DNA of 64,000 bases from Arthrobacter sp. Y81 (GCF_002929335.1 NZ_PJIL01000001.1:434001-498000), one strand, 5' to 3'. Positions 44,499-53,723 are shown, counted from the first letter of the stretch. A program made the numbers and translations. The notes: generated by a model not told the origin, from the sequence alone.

Positions 44499-44846
44499 TT
44501 GCTAATCATTGTCCAAATTATCCTCGTTGCTGCCGTCATGGTGGTCTCGCTCGCCTTGATGCGCGGCGGTTCCAACGCCCGGCACCTGGCCGTACGCCGC
44601 ATCCTGCTGATGATCTTCGCAGTCGTCGCGGCGCTGTCGGTGTTCTTTCCCGAGGCGCTCACCCGGGTTGCGGGCTTCCTTGGCATCGGACGAGGAACCG
44701 ACCTGGTGCTCTACGGCGCGGTAGTTTCCCTCTTCGTTTTCATGGCTACCACCTACCAGCGCTTCCGCCACGCTGAAAACGCCCTCACTAAGCTCTCGCG
44801 CCGCATCGCGATCGATGAAGCCGAGAAACCCGGGCAGCTGAGCTAG
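44499..44846 (+). CDS. DUF2304 membrane protein
   Basis: 115 aa with three hydrophobic segments (LIIVQIILVAAVMVVSLALM, ILLMIFAVVAALSVFF, DLVLYGAVVSLFVFMATTYQRF) and a short charged tail (LTKLSRRIAIDEAE), the DUF2304 pattern. Usually beside a GT2 as here, where it may be the membrane anchor. TTG start at 44499; its TAG shares a base with the next GTG. Confidence 0.83.
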   Translation: MLIIVQIILVAAVMVVSLALMRGGSNARHLAVRRILLMIFAVVAALSVFFPEALTRVAGFLGIGRGTDLVLYGAVVSLFVFMATTYQRFRHAENALTKLSRRIAIDEAEKPGQLS

Positions 44847-46093
44847 TGGAGGAGACCTCCGCCACATCCCAAATCACGCGAAAGCCGATGGCCGCTTCGG
44901 CTGCCTCGAGCCGGGTTGAGCTGCGGGGTTCCGGAGCGCGCTGGGGCAGGGCGCTGGATCCGCGCAACAACAGCATGAACATGATCAGGCTGGGCCTGGC
45001 TGCCATGGTGCTCTTTGCCCACAGCTTTTATCTGGCTGGTGCGGGGGAGGGGCCCCATCTTCGCGGTGAGAACCTTGGCGGCTGGGCTGTTGCGGGCTTC
45101 TTCGCCCTCAGCGGATACCTGATCACCGGGAGCCGCTTCACCAACGGCCTCGGCGAGTACCTCGTACACCGCGTCGCCAGGATCTATCCCGCGTTCCTGG
45201 CGTGCCTCGCGGTCACGGTCCTGGTGTTTGCCCCGCTCGGATTCCTCCGCCAGAACGGCACTTTGGCGGGCTACTGGACCACGGAAACGACGCCGCTCCG
45301 GTTCGTCTTTTCCAACCTGTTCCTTGAGATGAAGAACTACGATGTGGCCTTCACTCCGGCGACTGTGCCGTTTGCCGGCTCGTGGAACGGGTCACTCTGG
45401 AGCCTCTACTACGAGTTCCTCTGCTATCTGATCATTGCGGCCATCGGAGGCCTGGCGTGGGTCCGGCGCTCACCGGTGCCGCTCGCGCTGGCTTTCGGCG
45501 CAAGCGTCGCGGTCTACGCGAACCTGCCGGCCATCATGCCCCTGCTGCAGGACACTGACTTCTCCCTGCTGGCGAAATTGGTGCCGTTCTTCCTCGGCGG
45601 AGCCCTTGTCCAGTCGATCTCCAAATGGGTTGGGCTTCACTGGGCCACCGGCCTCGGGTCCATCGCGGCGGCCGTGCTCTGCATTTTCGCTTTTCCTGTA
45701 TGGGGAGGCCAGCTGGCCGGCCCGTTTATTGCCTACGGCCTGTTGTGGGTCTCGTCAGTGCTGCCCTCACCGAAGCTGATCCGGATCCACGATGTCTCCT
45801 ACGGGTTTTACATCTACGCCTGGCCAGTTCAGCAGCTGTTGGCGCTCTATGGTGTGCATAACCGGGGCATGGCCATCTACATCCTTTCCTCCGCTGCCGG
45901 CACACTGGTCCTGGCCACGCTCAGCTGGCTGCTGGTGGAGCGGCCTGTCATGCGTGCGGTCCGGCGGCGGCGCAAGGCATCGGTGCCGGCTGCAGTTCCG
46001 GCAGCGGCGCCTCCCGAAGCCGCGAACGAAAGCCTATCTGTGCCTGCCGACTCCCCGGCGGAAGCCGGAGTCACCACGGCAGGAAGACGCTAG
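44846..46093 (+). CDS. OafA-type membrane acyltransferase (no SGNH domain)
   Basis: 415 aa acyltransferase_3: NNSMNMIRLGLAAMVLFAHSFYLAG with the conserved histidine, GWAVAGFFALSGYLITGS, YLVHRVARIYPAFL, SWNGSLWSLYYEFLCYLI. About ten helices, then an A/P-rich C-terminal tail. Adds acyl groups to surface sugars. The GTG at 44846 is coupled (TAGTG) but the first ~45 residues are hydrophilic and unconserved, so the real start may be later. Confidence 0.87.
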   Translation: MEETSATSQITRKPMAASAASSRVELRGSGARWGRALDPRNNSMNMIRLGLAAMVLFAHSFYLAGAGEGPHLRGENLGGWAVAGFFALSGYLITGSRFTNGLGEYLVHRVARIYPAFLACLAVTVLVFAPLGFLRQNGTLAGYWTTETTPLRFVFSNLFLEMKNYDVAFTPATVPFAGSWNGSLWSLYYEFLCYLIIAAIGGLAWVRRSPVPLALAFGASVAVYANLPAIMPLLQDTDFSLLAKLVPFFLGGALVQSISKWVGLHWATGLGSIAAAVLCIFAFPVWGGQLAGPFIAYGLLWVSSVLPSPKLIRIHDVSYGFYIYAWPVQQLLALYGVHNRGMAIYILSSAAGTLVLATLSWLLVERPVMRAVRRRRKASVPAAVPAAAPPEAANESLSVPADSPAEAGVTTAGRR

Positions 46094-46150
46094 CACGACG
46101 GCATCGTGACCGCGGGTGTGTGTATGGTCCGCGCAATCGACGCAAAAAAT

Positions 46151-46205
46151 GAGGGCCTCCGGTAATCGATTGAGTGCAATCACCCAATCGATACCGGAGG
46201 CCCTC
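46151..46205. terminator. Strong bidirectional terminator
   Basis: Arms 46151-46172 and 46185-46205 pair over 21 bp with one bulged A; GTTTTTGTTT follows on plus, and an A-run (46145-46149) gives a T-run on minus. Shared by the acyltransferase operon and the convergent epimerase gene. Confidence 0.85.
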
Positions 46206-46244
46206 GTTTTTGTTTGCCCAAGCAAACGTTAGCGGGCAGTAAAC

Positions 46245-47354
46245 CTAGAGCTTTGCCTCTGCCGGCAAGCGCCCGTCGATCCATTCAGCGAGGCGTGCAA
46301 TGCCGGCCTCCAGGTCGTAGCGGGGTTCCCACGGCAGCGCGGCCTTGGCCGGCTCCACATCGGCCCATGCATGCCTGACGTCGCCCTGGCGGAACTGGCC
46401 CGTGACGTGCGGCTCCGGTGCGCCGTAGTGGCGGCTGATGATCTCGGCGGCCGTCCGGATGGTCTGGAATTCACCCGATCCGATGTCGAGGGCACCATCA
46501 TGTGCCTCGTCAGCGACAGCGGCTGCAACCACAGCTGCGGCGACGTCGTCGATCAGCACGAAGTCGCGGCGCACCTCGCCGTCCTCGTAAAGCGGGATGG
46601 ACTTCCCGGCTTTTGCCATCCGGCAGAAGAGGGACATGATCCCCGTGTACGGGTTGATGAGGGACTGGCCGGGGCCGTAGACGTTCTGGAGGCGCAGCAC
46701 GGCGGCTTCGACCCCGTAGGACTTGGCCCACGACTCCAGGATGTTCTCCTGGGCGAGCTTCGTGGAGCCGTACACGCTGACCGGAGCCGGGGCAACGACG
46801 GAAGCAGACATGGCCACGGGCTGGGCCGCGGGGAAATCCCACTGCGAACGTGACAGGATTTCGTTCGATCGCTGGCCGGGATAGAACAGGGTCCCGTCCG
46901 CGTCTGACTTCCAGGCGCCTTCTCCATATACAGCGCGGCTGCTCGTCAGGACGATGCGGCGCGGCAGCTTACCGCTGCGGTTCAGGCCATCCAGCATCTG
47001 CGTGGTGCCCACCACGTTGGCGATTGCGTGTCGCGTGGATTCCTCCAGCGACTGTCCGGTTCCAGTCTCGGCGGCAAGGTGAATCACGACGTCGGGCGCG
47101 ACGTCCGGGAGCACCTCGTCCCAGGTCTGAGCCTCAGTGATGTCACGAACGATCAGCTCGACGGCAGGATCGAGTTCCTCCGGCCGCGACTGGCTGGCGT
47201 GGATCTGCGGGTGCAGGCTGTCCACAGCTACCACTCGGTCGAACGCCGCAACCAGGGCCGGGGAAATGGCGCATCCGATAAACCCGGCGCCTCCCGTCAC
47301 GAGGACAGTACCCCGTTTGGCAGTGGACGTTGTTGATGACGTTGAGGGGGTCAC
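46245..47354 (-). CDS. NAD-dependent sugar epimerase/dehydratase
   Basis: 369 aa extended-[60 protein letters not shown] (YxxxK), LRLQNVYGPGQSL. Similar to dTDP-L-rhamnose 4-epimerase and UDP-sugar epimerases; the substrate cannot be told. The chosen GTG at 47354 has AGAAAGG upstream; the frame runs to 47579 inside the GT2 gene without conserved sequence. 61 bases after the GT2 gene, so probably one operon. Confidence 0.85.
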   Translation of the reverse strand: MTPSTSSTTSTAKRGTVLVTGGAGFIGCAISPALVAAFDRVVAVDSLHPQIHASQSRPEELDPAVELIVRDITEAQTWDEVLPDVAPDVVIHLAAETGTGQSLEESTRHAIANVVGTTQMLDGLNRSGKLPRRIVLTSSRAVYGEGAWKSDADGTLFYPGQRSNEILSRSQWDFPAAQPVAMSASVVAPAPVSVYGSTKLAQENILESWAKSYGVEAAVLRLQNVYGPGQSLINPYTGIMSLFCRMAKAGKSIPLYEDGEVRRDFVLIDDVAAAVVAAAVADEAHDGALDIGSGEFQTIRTAAEIISRHYGAPEPHVTGQFRQGDVRHAWADVEPAKAALPWEPRYDLEAGIARLAEWIDGRLPAEAKL

Positions 47355-47415
47355 TAGTGAGGCCTTTCTGGGGCGGACATCTGCAAGGTCCAGTTTCTCA
47401 TAGGACTGGCGCGGC

Positions 47416-48303
47416 TCAGTGACCGAAAGCGTGCCTGAATGTGGCCTTGACCGCTTTCGGATTGCGGGAGAGCAGGGCTCCGGGCATGAGGGTGACGGCG
47501 TGCAGACGCGAGGTCCAGCGCACACGGGCTGCCACCGCGGCCTTCTTCCAGCCCTTTGCCCGGCAAAGGTCCTCGGCAATGCGGGCGTACTCCCGGTCGC
47601 CGGCGAAACGCGTTCCGTCGGTCAGCGTCGCCGCCGAGGCGCTTGCGGAGTGGCGGCGGTAGGAGAACGCCAGGGTCGGGACGTGAACCAGCGATCCGCC
47701 CTGCAGAACGATGTCCATTACCAGCGCCAGATCCTGGACGATGGGGAGGCCGTCGCGGAAGCTGACCTTGCGGATCGCGTCGGTCCGGAAGGCGAGGGAA
47801 GGCCAGTACAGCCAGTTGCCGCCCAGGAGACTGACTGCGAGGGATTCCCCGGCCAGGACGGTTGTGGCGTTGGTTTTGGGTCCAACGAACTTCCGCTTAA
47901 CCGAATCGCCGAGGGACCGGACAACCTGTCCGGTTTCATCGATGACTTGGACTCCCGGCTGGATAACGGAAGCGTCGGGAAAATCGCGGTGGGCCTGCAG
48001 GACGACGTCCACGTAATTCGGTAGCAGCACATCATCGCAGCCAAGGATCACCATGAGGTCCTGGGTGGCCTGGGAAACACACGTGCGGTAATTCTCGGTA
48101 ATGCCCTTATTGGATTCGTTCCGCTGGTAGGAGACCCGTTCATCGTCGATCGTCGCGAAGTACTCCTTTACGGAGGGATCGGGGTAGCAATCGTCGATGA
48201 CTGTCAGCAACCAGTCCTCGTTGGTTTGTGCAAAGACGCTCGCGACTGTTTCCTTGAGCAGCGAAGGATCGCCCCAGTACGGTACAAAAATATCGAGCGG
48301 CAT
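47416..48303 (-). CDS. GT2 family glycosyltransferase
   Basis: 295 aa GT-A: LDIFVPYWGDPSLLKETVASVFAQT, TVIDDCYPDPSVKEYF, NKGITENYRTCVSQATQDLMVILGCDDVL with the DD metal motif. Acceptor unknown; likely adds a sugar to the surface polysaccharide together with the downstream epimerase. Divergent from the flippase gene. Confidence 0.85.
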   Translation of the reverse strand: MPLDIFVPYWGDPSLLKETVASVFAQTNEDWLLTVIDDCYPDPSVKEYFATIDDERVSYQRNESNKGITENYRTCVSQATQDLMVILGCDDVLLPNYVDVVLQAHRDFPDASVIQPGVQVIDETGQVVRSLGDSVKRKFVGPKTNATTVLAGESLAVSLLGGNWLYWPSLAFRTDAIRKVSFRDGLPIVQDLALVMDIVLQGGSLVHVPTLAFSYRRHSASASAATLTDGTRFAGDREYARIAEDLCRAKGWKKAAVAARVRWTSRLHAVTLMPGALLSRNPKAVKATFRHAFGH

Positions 48304-48371
48304 TTTCCAACTTCCACGGGTTGTCGTAGCTCATCTGAGCTCGTTCACGGGTGCCGGGACGGCGGCTTCAA

Positions 48372-48402
48372 TTGAGCGCCCGTCCGTGTCCGACACTAAT
48401 AT
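48372..48402 (+). promoter_or_regulatory. Promoter of the leaderless leader ORF and flippase
   Basis: TTGAGC (48372-48377), 19-base spacer, TAATAT (48397-48402), then six bases to an ATG at 48409 that would be the first transcribed base. Confidence 0.5.
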
Positions 48403-48408
48403 GTTGCC

Positions 48409-48465
48409 ATGACCTCCCACGTTATCCGGCCATTGACCCCTGCTGCCCCGGTCCTTAACGGATGA
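48409..48465 (+). CDS. Leaderless 18-codon leader ORF coupled to the flippase gene
   Basis: Encodes MTSHVIRPLTPAAPVLNG and ends in TGA that overlaps the flippase ATG as ATGA (48462-48465). The ATG sits at the exact start expected from the TAATAT -10, while the flippase ATG has no ribosome site of its own (gtccttaacgg). Ribosomes could load on the leaderless mRNA here and re-initiate on the flippase. Three prolines (P8, P11, P14) might slow translation. Not a known family; coding status is inferred from position only. Confidence 0.5.
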   Translation: MTSHVIRPLTPAAPVLNG

Positions 48466-49745
48466 CGCACACTGAAGGGAAGGCACCGCAGAAGTCGACC
48501 ATTGCTGCACGCCAGGCCGCTTCGGTCGGTTTGGCGTCGATTGCTTCTGCTGCCGCCGGGTACCTGGTCATCTGGTTTGTGCCGCGGGTACTGAGCAAGG
48601 CAGACAACGCCGAGTTCCTGGCGTTCTGGTCCGCGCTCTTCCTGTTGTTCGGTATCCTCGGCGGCCTCCAAACGGAGATCATCCGGTACGTGACCGCCTT
48701 GGGCACGGCCCCTTCCGCCACGCCCGGCGGCACGGAGCAGCCCCGAACGGTTCCCCTCTTCGCAGTGGTCTTCGGCATCGCCGCCGGCGTCGCACTCGTA
48801 TTGGTGATGACGTCACTGCTGTGGGGCCGCGCAGTGCTGGGACCCCACTGGGTGGTGCTGGTTCTCGTCCTCGCCGGTGCCTGCGTGGCCTTTTCCGTCC
48901 ACGCCGCGTTGGCGGGCGTCCTCAGCGGACGGCACCTCTGGGGCAATTTCTCGGTCCTCGTCGCTTCCGAGTCCTCGTTCCGGCTGGTCCTTGTTCTCAT
49001 CGTCGGGTTGCTGGCGGGATCCACTGCCGGGCTGGCGGCCGCGGCGGCTGCCGGGGCCCTCGCGTGGGTGCTGGTAGCCGTCTTCAGCCCTCAACTACGG
49101 TCGGCGTTCAGTATGCCGTTGGCCGTTCCCGTCAGGGACTTTGCCCGAAAAGTGGGCCACGCAAGCATCTCGACGGCCGCCAGTGCGTCACTTGTTGTCG
49201 GATTCCCGATCCTGTATCGGATCACGACACCGGCCGATGTGTACCTCGCTTCGGCTCCTCTGCTGCTTGCCATCCTCCTGACCAGGGCACCGCTGATGGT
49301 TCCGCTGGGAACCTTCCAGAGCGTCGCCATCGCCCATTTCGTCCGGCACCGCGACCGCGGCCTTGGGGCACTGCGGCCGATCGCCCTCGCCATTACCGGC
49401 GTCGCGGTAGTGGGCGCCCTGGCGGCGTACTTCGTGGGACCCTGGCTCATGGTCCTGCTGTTCGGCCCGGACTACCACGTCGCGCCGTGGATCCTCGCTG
49501 GGCTGACCGCCGCCGCCGCAGTGCTGGCGCTGCTCACCCTCACCGGCGGTATGTGTGTAGCCCTCAACCGGCACCGGGTATCTTCTGTCGGCTGGGTGAG
49601 CGCAGGCGTCCTCACCCTGATGGTCCTGCTGCTGCCCTTGGACGCGGACCTCAGGGCCGTCGTGTCCCTGCTGCTGGGTCCGCTGCTGGGCGTCTCCATC
49701 CACACGGTGGCACTGTCACGCCGCACTGCCGTCCCGTCGGCGTAG
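48462..49745 (+). CDS. Wzx-like polysaccharide flippase (MOP superfamily)
   Basis: 427 aa, about 12 membrane helices, starting with KSTIAARQAASVGLASIASAAAGYLVIWFVPRVLSKADNAEFLAFWSALFLLFGILGG, which resembles the N-terminus of polysaccharide biosynthesis/O-antigen flippases. Likely moves lipid-linked glycan repeats across the membrane, a route separate from the Wzm-Wzt exporter at 30.5 kb. Start at the ATGA overlap with the leader ORF. Confidence 0.82.
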   Translation: MTHTEGKAPQKSTIAARQAASVGLASIASAAAGYLVIWFVPRVLSKADNAEFLAFWSALFLLFGILGGLQTEIIRYVTALGTAPSATPGGTEQPRTVPLFAVVFGIAAGVALVLVMTSLLWGRAVLGPHWVVLVLVLAGACVAFSVHAALAGVLSGRHLWGNFSVLVASESSFRLVLVLIVGLLAGSTAGLAAAAAAGALAWVLVAVFSPQLRSAFSMPLAVPVRDFARKVGHASISTAASASLVVGFPILYRITTPADVYLASAPLLLAILLTRAPLMVPLGTFQSVAIAHFVRHRDRGLGALRPIALAITGVAVVGALAAYFVGPWLMVLLFGPDYHVAPWILAGLTAAAAVLALLTLTGGMCVALNRHRVSSVGWVSAGVLTLMVLLLPLDADLRAVVSLLLGPLLGVSIHTVALSRRTAVPSA

Positions 49746-49805
49746 GACCCCGCGGGGCCTTACTCTCCGGAGCCATACGCTTGGGGCGGCAGTGGGGCCG
49801 CTAAC

Positions 49806-52526
49806 TCAGTAGCGGGTAATGGTGAAGCCCGCCGTTGCACTCCATTTGATCGAGCCGCCCTTGAAGTACTGCACGCAAACATCCGCGGTGCAGGTTTCGG
49901 TGCTGGTGGGGAATCCAAAGAAGCCCTCCTGGGCCCCGTTGGTCCGCCATACGCCGCCAATGCCGCTGTTGTAGACGGCGCCCATGCCCACGCCGGATGC
50001 CCACAGGATCTCGCCGCCGGCGAACGACTGGGTGCACGATGTTGCTGCGCAGGTTTCCGTCGTCGTGGGGAAACCGAGCCGGCCCGATTCGGAGCCGAGT
50101 GAGCGCCACAAGGATCCGATGCCACCGGAGTACACCGCAGCAGTGCCGGTTGTGGAGGACCACAGGATGTCGCCGCCGGCGAAACTCTGGCGGCAGGAGC
50201 TGACGAGGCACGTCTCGTTGCTGACGGGGTAGCCCAGGCGCGCGTTCTCTGCTCCGAGGGTCCGCCAGAGTCCGCCGATGCTGCCGTTGTATACAGCCCA
50301 CTGTCCGGTGGCGGGGGTCCAGTAAATGGTTCCGCCGCTGAAGGACTGCTTGCAGGTGCTGCCGGCGCAGGTTTCATCGGTCGCAGGGTAACTCAGGCGG
50401 GCGTTCTCGCTTCCCATGGCCGCCCACAATGACCCGATGCCCGTACCGCGGAGCACCCCAAACGCAGGGGCCGCGGCGGTGGGGTCCTTGAGGATCCGGC
50501 CACCCTCGAAGTCCTGGAAGCACTCTTTTCCGTCACAGAAGTTGGTATCGCTGATGGGACTGCCGAAGCGGCCCTTCTCGGCCTGGAGCGCGGTCCACTT
50601 CTTGGAAATTTCGCCGTTGACGATGGTCCGTGTCCCGGATGCCGGGGTCCAGAATATTTGGCCGCTGACGAAAACCTGGCGGCAAACTGATCCCTCACAG
50701 CTTTCGGCTGACCGGGGTGCCCCGAGCTGGCCGGAGAGTCCGCCGTCGGCCTGCCACTTGCTTCCAATGGAGGTACGCCAGACCGGGACCGCCCCCGTGG
50801 CACCGGTCCACACCATGGTTCCGCCCTGGAAGCTCTGGACGCACGAGGTGTCGGTGCACGATTTGTTGTTGGTGGGATAGCCGAGCCGGCTGGTTTCGCC
50901 GCCCAGCGCCTCCCACGCCGTTGCGATGTCCCCGGACGTGACGGCCCAGGAACCGGTGGCGGCTGTCCACAGGATCTTGCCGCCTTGGAACGTCTGGCCG
51001 CAGGCGGAGGCGGAACACGATTCGGAGGCCGTGGGGTAGCCAAGGGTCCCGGAGGTGCCACCCATGGCCCGCCAGCGCGCGCCGATTCCGCCGTTGAAGA
51101 CGGCTGCAGCGTTCGTTGACGTGGACCAGTACACCTCACCGCCAACGAAAGTCTGGGAACAGGCGGTGGCAGAACAGGTTTCATCCGTTTTCGGGTACCC
51201 GAGGCGGCCGTCCACGCCGCCCCAGCCGCGCCAGGTACCGCCGATGGAGCTGAAATAGACGGCCTTGGCACCGGTGTTGGCATGCCAGATGATCTGGCCG
51301 CCTGCGTACTGCCGGTAGCATCCGCCGGCTGGCAGGCCGCAGTAGAGCGGGTGTGTCTGGGCGCCGAGCCGGCTGGAGGCGCCGCCCATCGAGTTGTACT
51401 TGTTAAGGACAGGATCGAAGCCGGTTGCCAATGCCTGGAGTTCGGCATAGCTGCCGCTGAAGACGTTCGAATCGCCGGCGAACGGGCCCTGGCTGCTGTA
51501 CTGCCAGATGTCGTATTTGGTCCAACCGGCCGGCAACACGCCCGGTGAGACGGTGCGGTATGACGCGATATGGAGCGGCTGGTTTTTGAACGCCGGGCTG
51601 TTGCCCGTGCACTGTGTCCACCAGTCTGTGGTGGTGTAGATCGCGGGATAGCGGCCTGTGCGGGTGTACATCGTGTTGGAGAAGTCCGCAATCCAGAGGA
51701 CCATCTGGGTCTGGGACATGTTGTAGCAGGTGTTGCCCAGCTCCGGGTATGGGTTGTATTCGATGTCCAGCAGGGGAGGCAGGGTGGTTCCGTCGCCGCT
51801 CCAGGCACCGCCGTTGGCAGCGAAGTAGTTCGCCTGCGAGGCGCCGGAAGAAACGTTCGGGATTGCGAAGTGGTAAGCGCCCCGGATCATGCCGACGCTG
51901 CGGGAACCGTTGTACTGACTGGAAAAGTAGGGGTTGAGGTAGCTGAGGGCTTCTGTCGCCTTCACATAGGCGAACAGCCCGCCCATGTTGCGCTGTTCCT
52001 GCCAATTCACCGCTCCCTGGTGGCTACTGACATCGAGCCCCTGGATGCCGGGCGGCATGTATGTGGCCTGTGTAGAAGCCCCGGTTGATTCGGTGGTTGC
52101 CCTGATCCCGAGCTTTTGCTGCAGCCCCTGGCCCATGTGCGCGCCATCCGCCCCTTGGGCGGCCTTGAGCTTGGCCAGCGTCTCTGCGTCGACCGTTGAT
52201 CCCGGCGGAACGGACTCGGTGGCGGTCGGCGCCGGGCTGGGCGCTGTTCCGTCGCCCGACGACGGGGCCGGAGCGGGCGCCGTCGGGCTTTCTGTTGCAG
52301 TGGCCGTAGTCGGCGCCGCGGGGGAGCCGGGCGCCGGTGTGGCGCTGTCCGTCGGTGCGGGTGTCGACGACGGTGACGGCGCAACCTGTTCGGCGGCAGA
52401 TGCCGGCAAGGCCGGCACAAAGGAACTGCACACCAGGGCTGAGGTCAGAAGGGCCGCGGCCAGTACCCGTCCGCCCAAGGAAGTTGCTGCGCCCGCACGT
52501 GCGCTTGTGACTTTGCTGAGACTCAT
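49806..52526 (-). CDS. Secreted GH25 lysozyme with ten LGFP repeats
   Basis: 906 aa. Signal peptide (cleavage near 41-45, PASAA), a P/S/T/A-rich linker to ~110, GH25 muramidase domain about 160-369 (GLDVSSHQGAVNW; PPLLDIEYNPY) with likely catalytic D165, D254 and E256, then ten ~53-residue repeats to the C-terminus. Each repeat has an LGxP-like core (LGYPKTDE, LGYPTASE, LGAPRSAE, LGFPTTTE...) followed by a cysteine pair of C-x4-C type. LGFP repeats are thought to anchor proteins to actinobacterial cell walls. ATG 52526 follows GGAGCAG. A phased GTNAC array lies upstream (52662-52694). Confidence 0.94.
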   Translation of the reverse strand: MSLSKVTSARAGAATSLGGRVLAAALLTSALVCSSFVPALPASAAEQVAPSPSSTPAPTDSATPAPGSPAAPTTATATESPTAPAPAPSSGDGTAPSPAPTATESVPPGSTVDAETLAKLKAAQGADGAHMGQGLQQKLGIRATTESTGASTQATYMPPGIQGLDVSSHQGAVNWQEQRNMGGLFAYVKATEALSYLNPYFSSQYNGSRSVGMIRGAYHFAIPNVSSGASQANYFAANGGAWSGDGTTLPPLLDIEYNPYPELGNTCYNMSQTQMVLWIADFSNTMYTRTGRYPAIYTTTDWWTQCTGNSPAFKNQPLHIASYRTVSPGVLPAGWTKYDIWQYSSQGPFAGDSNVFSGSYAELQALATGFDPVLNKYNSMGGASSRLGAQTHPLYCGLPAGGCYRQYAGGQIIWHANTGAKAVYFSSIGGTWRGWGGVDGRLGYPKTDETCSATACSQTFVGGEVYWSTSTNAAAVFNGGIGARWRAMGGTSGTLGYPTASESCSASACGQTFQGGKILWTAATGSWAVTSGDIATAWEALGGETSRLGYPTNNKSCTDTSCVQSFQGGTMVWTGATGAVPVWRTSIGSKWQADGGLSGQLGAPRSAESCEGSVCRQVFVSGQIFWTPASGTRTIVNGEISKKWTALQAEKGRFGSPISDTNFCDGKECFQDFEGGRILKDPTAAAPAFGVLRGTGIGSLWAAMGSENARLSYPATDETCAGSTCKQSFSGGTIYWTPATGQWAVYNGSIGGLWRTLGAENARLGYPVSNETCLVSSCRQSFAGGDILWSSTTGTAAVYSGGIGSLWRSLGSESGRLGFPTTTETCAATSCTQSFAGGEILWASGVGMGAVYNSGIGGVWRTNGAQEGFFGFPTSTETCTADVCVQYFKGGSIKWSATAGFTITRY

Positions 52527-52648
52527 GTTCTGCTCCGGCCGGCAACGCGCAGATCCCCACACATCGCGAAATTAGAAACCTATTGGTTTTGTCATTTCGG
52601 ACGGTGGGGACAGCTGGGCCGTTTCCAGATCATCTTCATGACCCGGCC

Positions 52649-52654
52649 AATGTA
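52649..52654 (-). promoter_or_regulatory. Candidate -10 of the GH25 gene
   Basis: On the minus strand TACATT, directly downstream of the phased GTNAC repeats, leaving a leader of about 115 bases. Confidence 0.35.
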
Positions 52655-52661
52655 GCACCAA

Positions 52662-52694
52662 TGTTACGGGTGTAACCAGAGTGCAAGTTGTTAC
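52662..52694. promoter_or_regulatory. 9-bp-phased TGTNAC array (candidate MtrA site)
   Basis: TGTTAC at 52662, TGTAAC at 52671 and TGTTAC at 52689 (a degenerate copy at 52680), all on a 9-bp grid. Tandem GTNAC-type repeats of this period resemble MtrA sites of actinobacteria, and mtrA is in this window. Confidence 0.5.
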
Positions 52695-52715
52695 CAAAGT
52701 GAACTTAGCGGGAGC

Positions 52716-53723
52716 CTATTTGTCTGCGAGGAGTGCCTGGTCGTGCCGAACCATGGCAGTAACGAGGGCGTCGAAATCCACGGACGGACGCCAGCCCAGC
52801 CGGGACGAAATCTTGGAGATGTCGCCCCTCATCTCTGCGGCGTCGGTAGGACGGGCCAAGGATTCGTCAACGTCCACCACCGCGCGCCAGTCGTCAATGC
52901 CAACAGCCTTGAAGGCCGCCTCCACGAAGTCCTGGACGGAGTGCGAGACGCCGGTCGCGACGACAAAGTCGTCAGGCTCGGATGCGTGGATGATCCTGTC
53001 CATGGCGTCGACGAAGTCCGGAGCCCAGCCCCAGTCCCGGATAGCGTTCAGGTTTCCCAGCGAAAGTTTGTCCAGCTTGCCCGCCGCGATGGCCGCAGCT
53101 CCCGATGTGATCTTGCGCGTGACGAATTTTGCCGGCCGCCGCACCGACTCGTGGTTGTAGAGAATCGCAGAGGAAGCAAACATGCCGCGGCTCCGGTAGA
53201 CGCTGACGGCGTGGTGCGCCAGCGCCTTCGCGGCACCGTAGGGCGAGATGGGCCTGATCGGGGTGGACTCGCTCTGCGGTGCCGACTCCGCTTCACCGAA
53301 CAGCTCGGCACTCGAAGCCTGGAGAAAGCGGATCTCCTTGCCGGTGGCCTGCTGCAGCTGCCAGATGGTTTCCAGCATTGAGACGACCGAGGCACCTGAG
53401 ATCAGCGCCGTGTCGTAGGGGTGCTGCCACGACTGGTACACCGAACTGATGCCGCCGAGGTTGAAGACCAGGTCAGGTTTGACCGATTCCAGAATGGAGC
53501 CCACATCGTCCGGGCGGGAAAGATCGCCGAGGTGGTACTCCACCCCTTCCACGGTTGTTTCCCCTTCGTGCGCTCCCGGCTGGAGTGCATGGCGGACGAG
53601 GCCATGGACTTCCCAGCCGCGGGAGAGCAGGGATTCGGCCAGGTAGGACCCGTCCTGGCCCGTTACCCCGGTTAGGAAGGCCGTGCCGACGGGAACGGGT
53701 CCCGCCTCGCTGAGCGGGTTCAC
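52716..53723 (-). CDS. GDP-mannose 4,6-dehydratase-family protein, possible GDP-6-deoxy-lyxo-hexulose reductase
   Basis: 335 aa, SDR of the GMD group: [77 protein letters not shown] (Y and K present), [15 protein letters not shown]. It follows gmd with a GTGA overlap, the place where the RMD reductase (giving GDP-D-rhamnose) is often found; a second dehydratase is the alternative. GTG start without ribosome site, relying on coupling. Confidence 0.83.
   Translation of the reverse strand: MNPLSEAGPVPVGTAFLTGVTGQDGSYLAESLLSRGWEVHGLVRHALQPGAHEGETTVEGVEYHLGDLSRPDDVGSILESVKPDLVFNLGGISSVYQSWQHPYDTALISGASVVSMLETIWQLQQATGKEIRFLQASSAELFGEAESAPQSESTPIRPISPYGAAKALAHHAVSVYRSRGMFASSAILYNHESVRRPAKFVTRKITSGAAAIAAGKLDKLSLGNLNAIRDWGWAPDFVDAMDRIIHASEPDDFVVATGVSHSVQDFVEAAFKAVGIDDWRAVVDVDESLARPTDAAEMRGDISKISSRLGWRPSVDFDALVTAMVRHDQALLADK

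Noticed and set aside
49748..49757. CCCCGCGGGG palindrome between flippase and lysozyme genes
   Set aside because: No loop and no T-tract, so it cannot form a useful terminator hairpin; left unannotated.
51570..52575. Plus-strand frames opposite the lysozyme gene
   Set aside because: Low-complexity shadows of the P/S/T/A-rich linker and GH25 domain.
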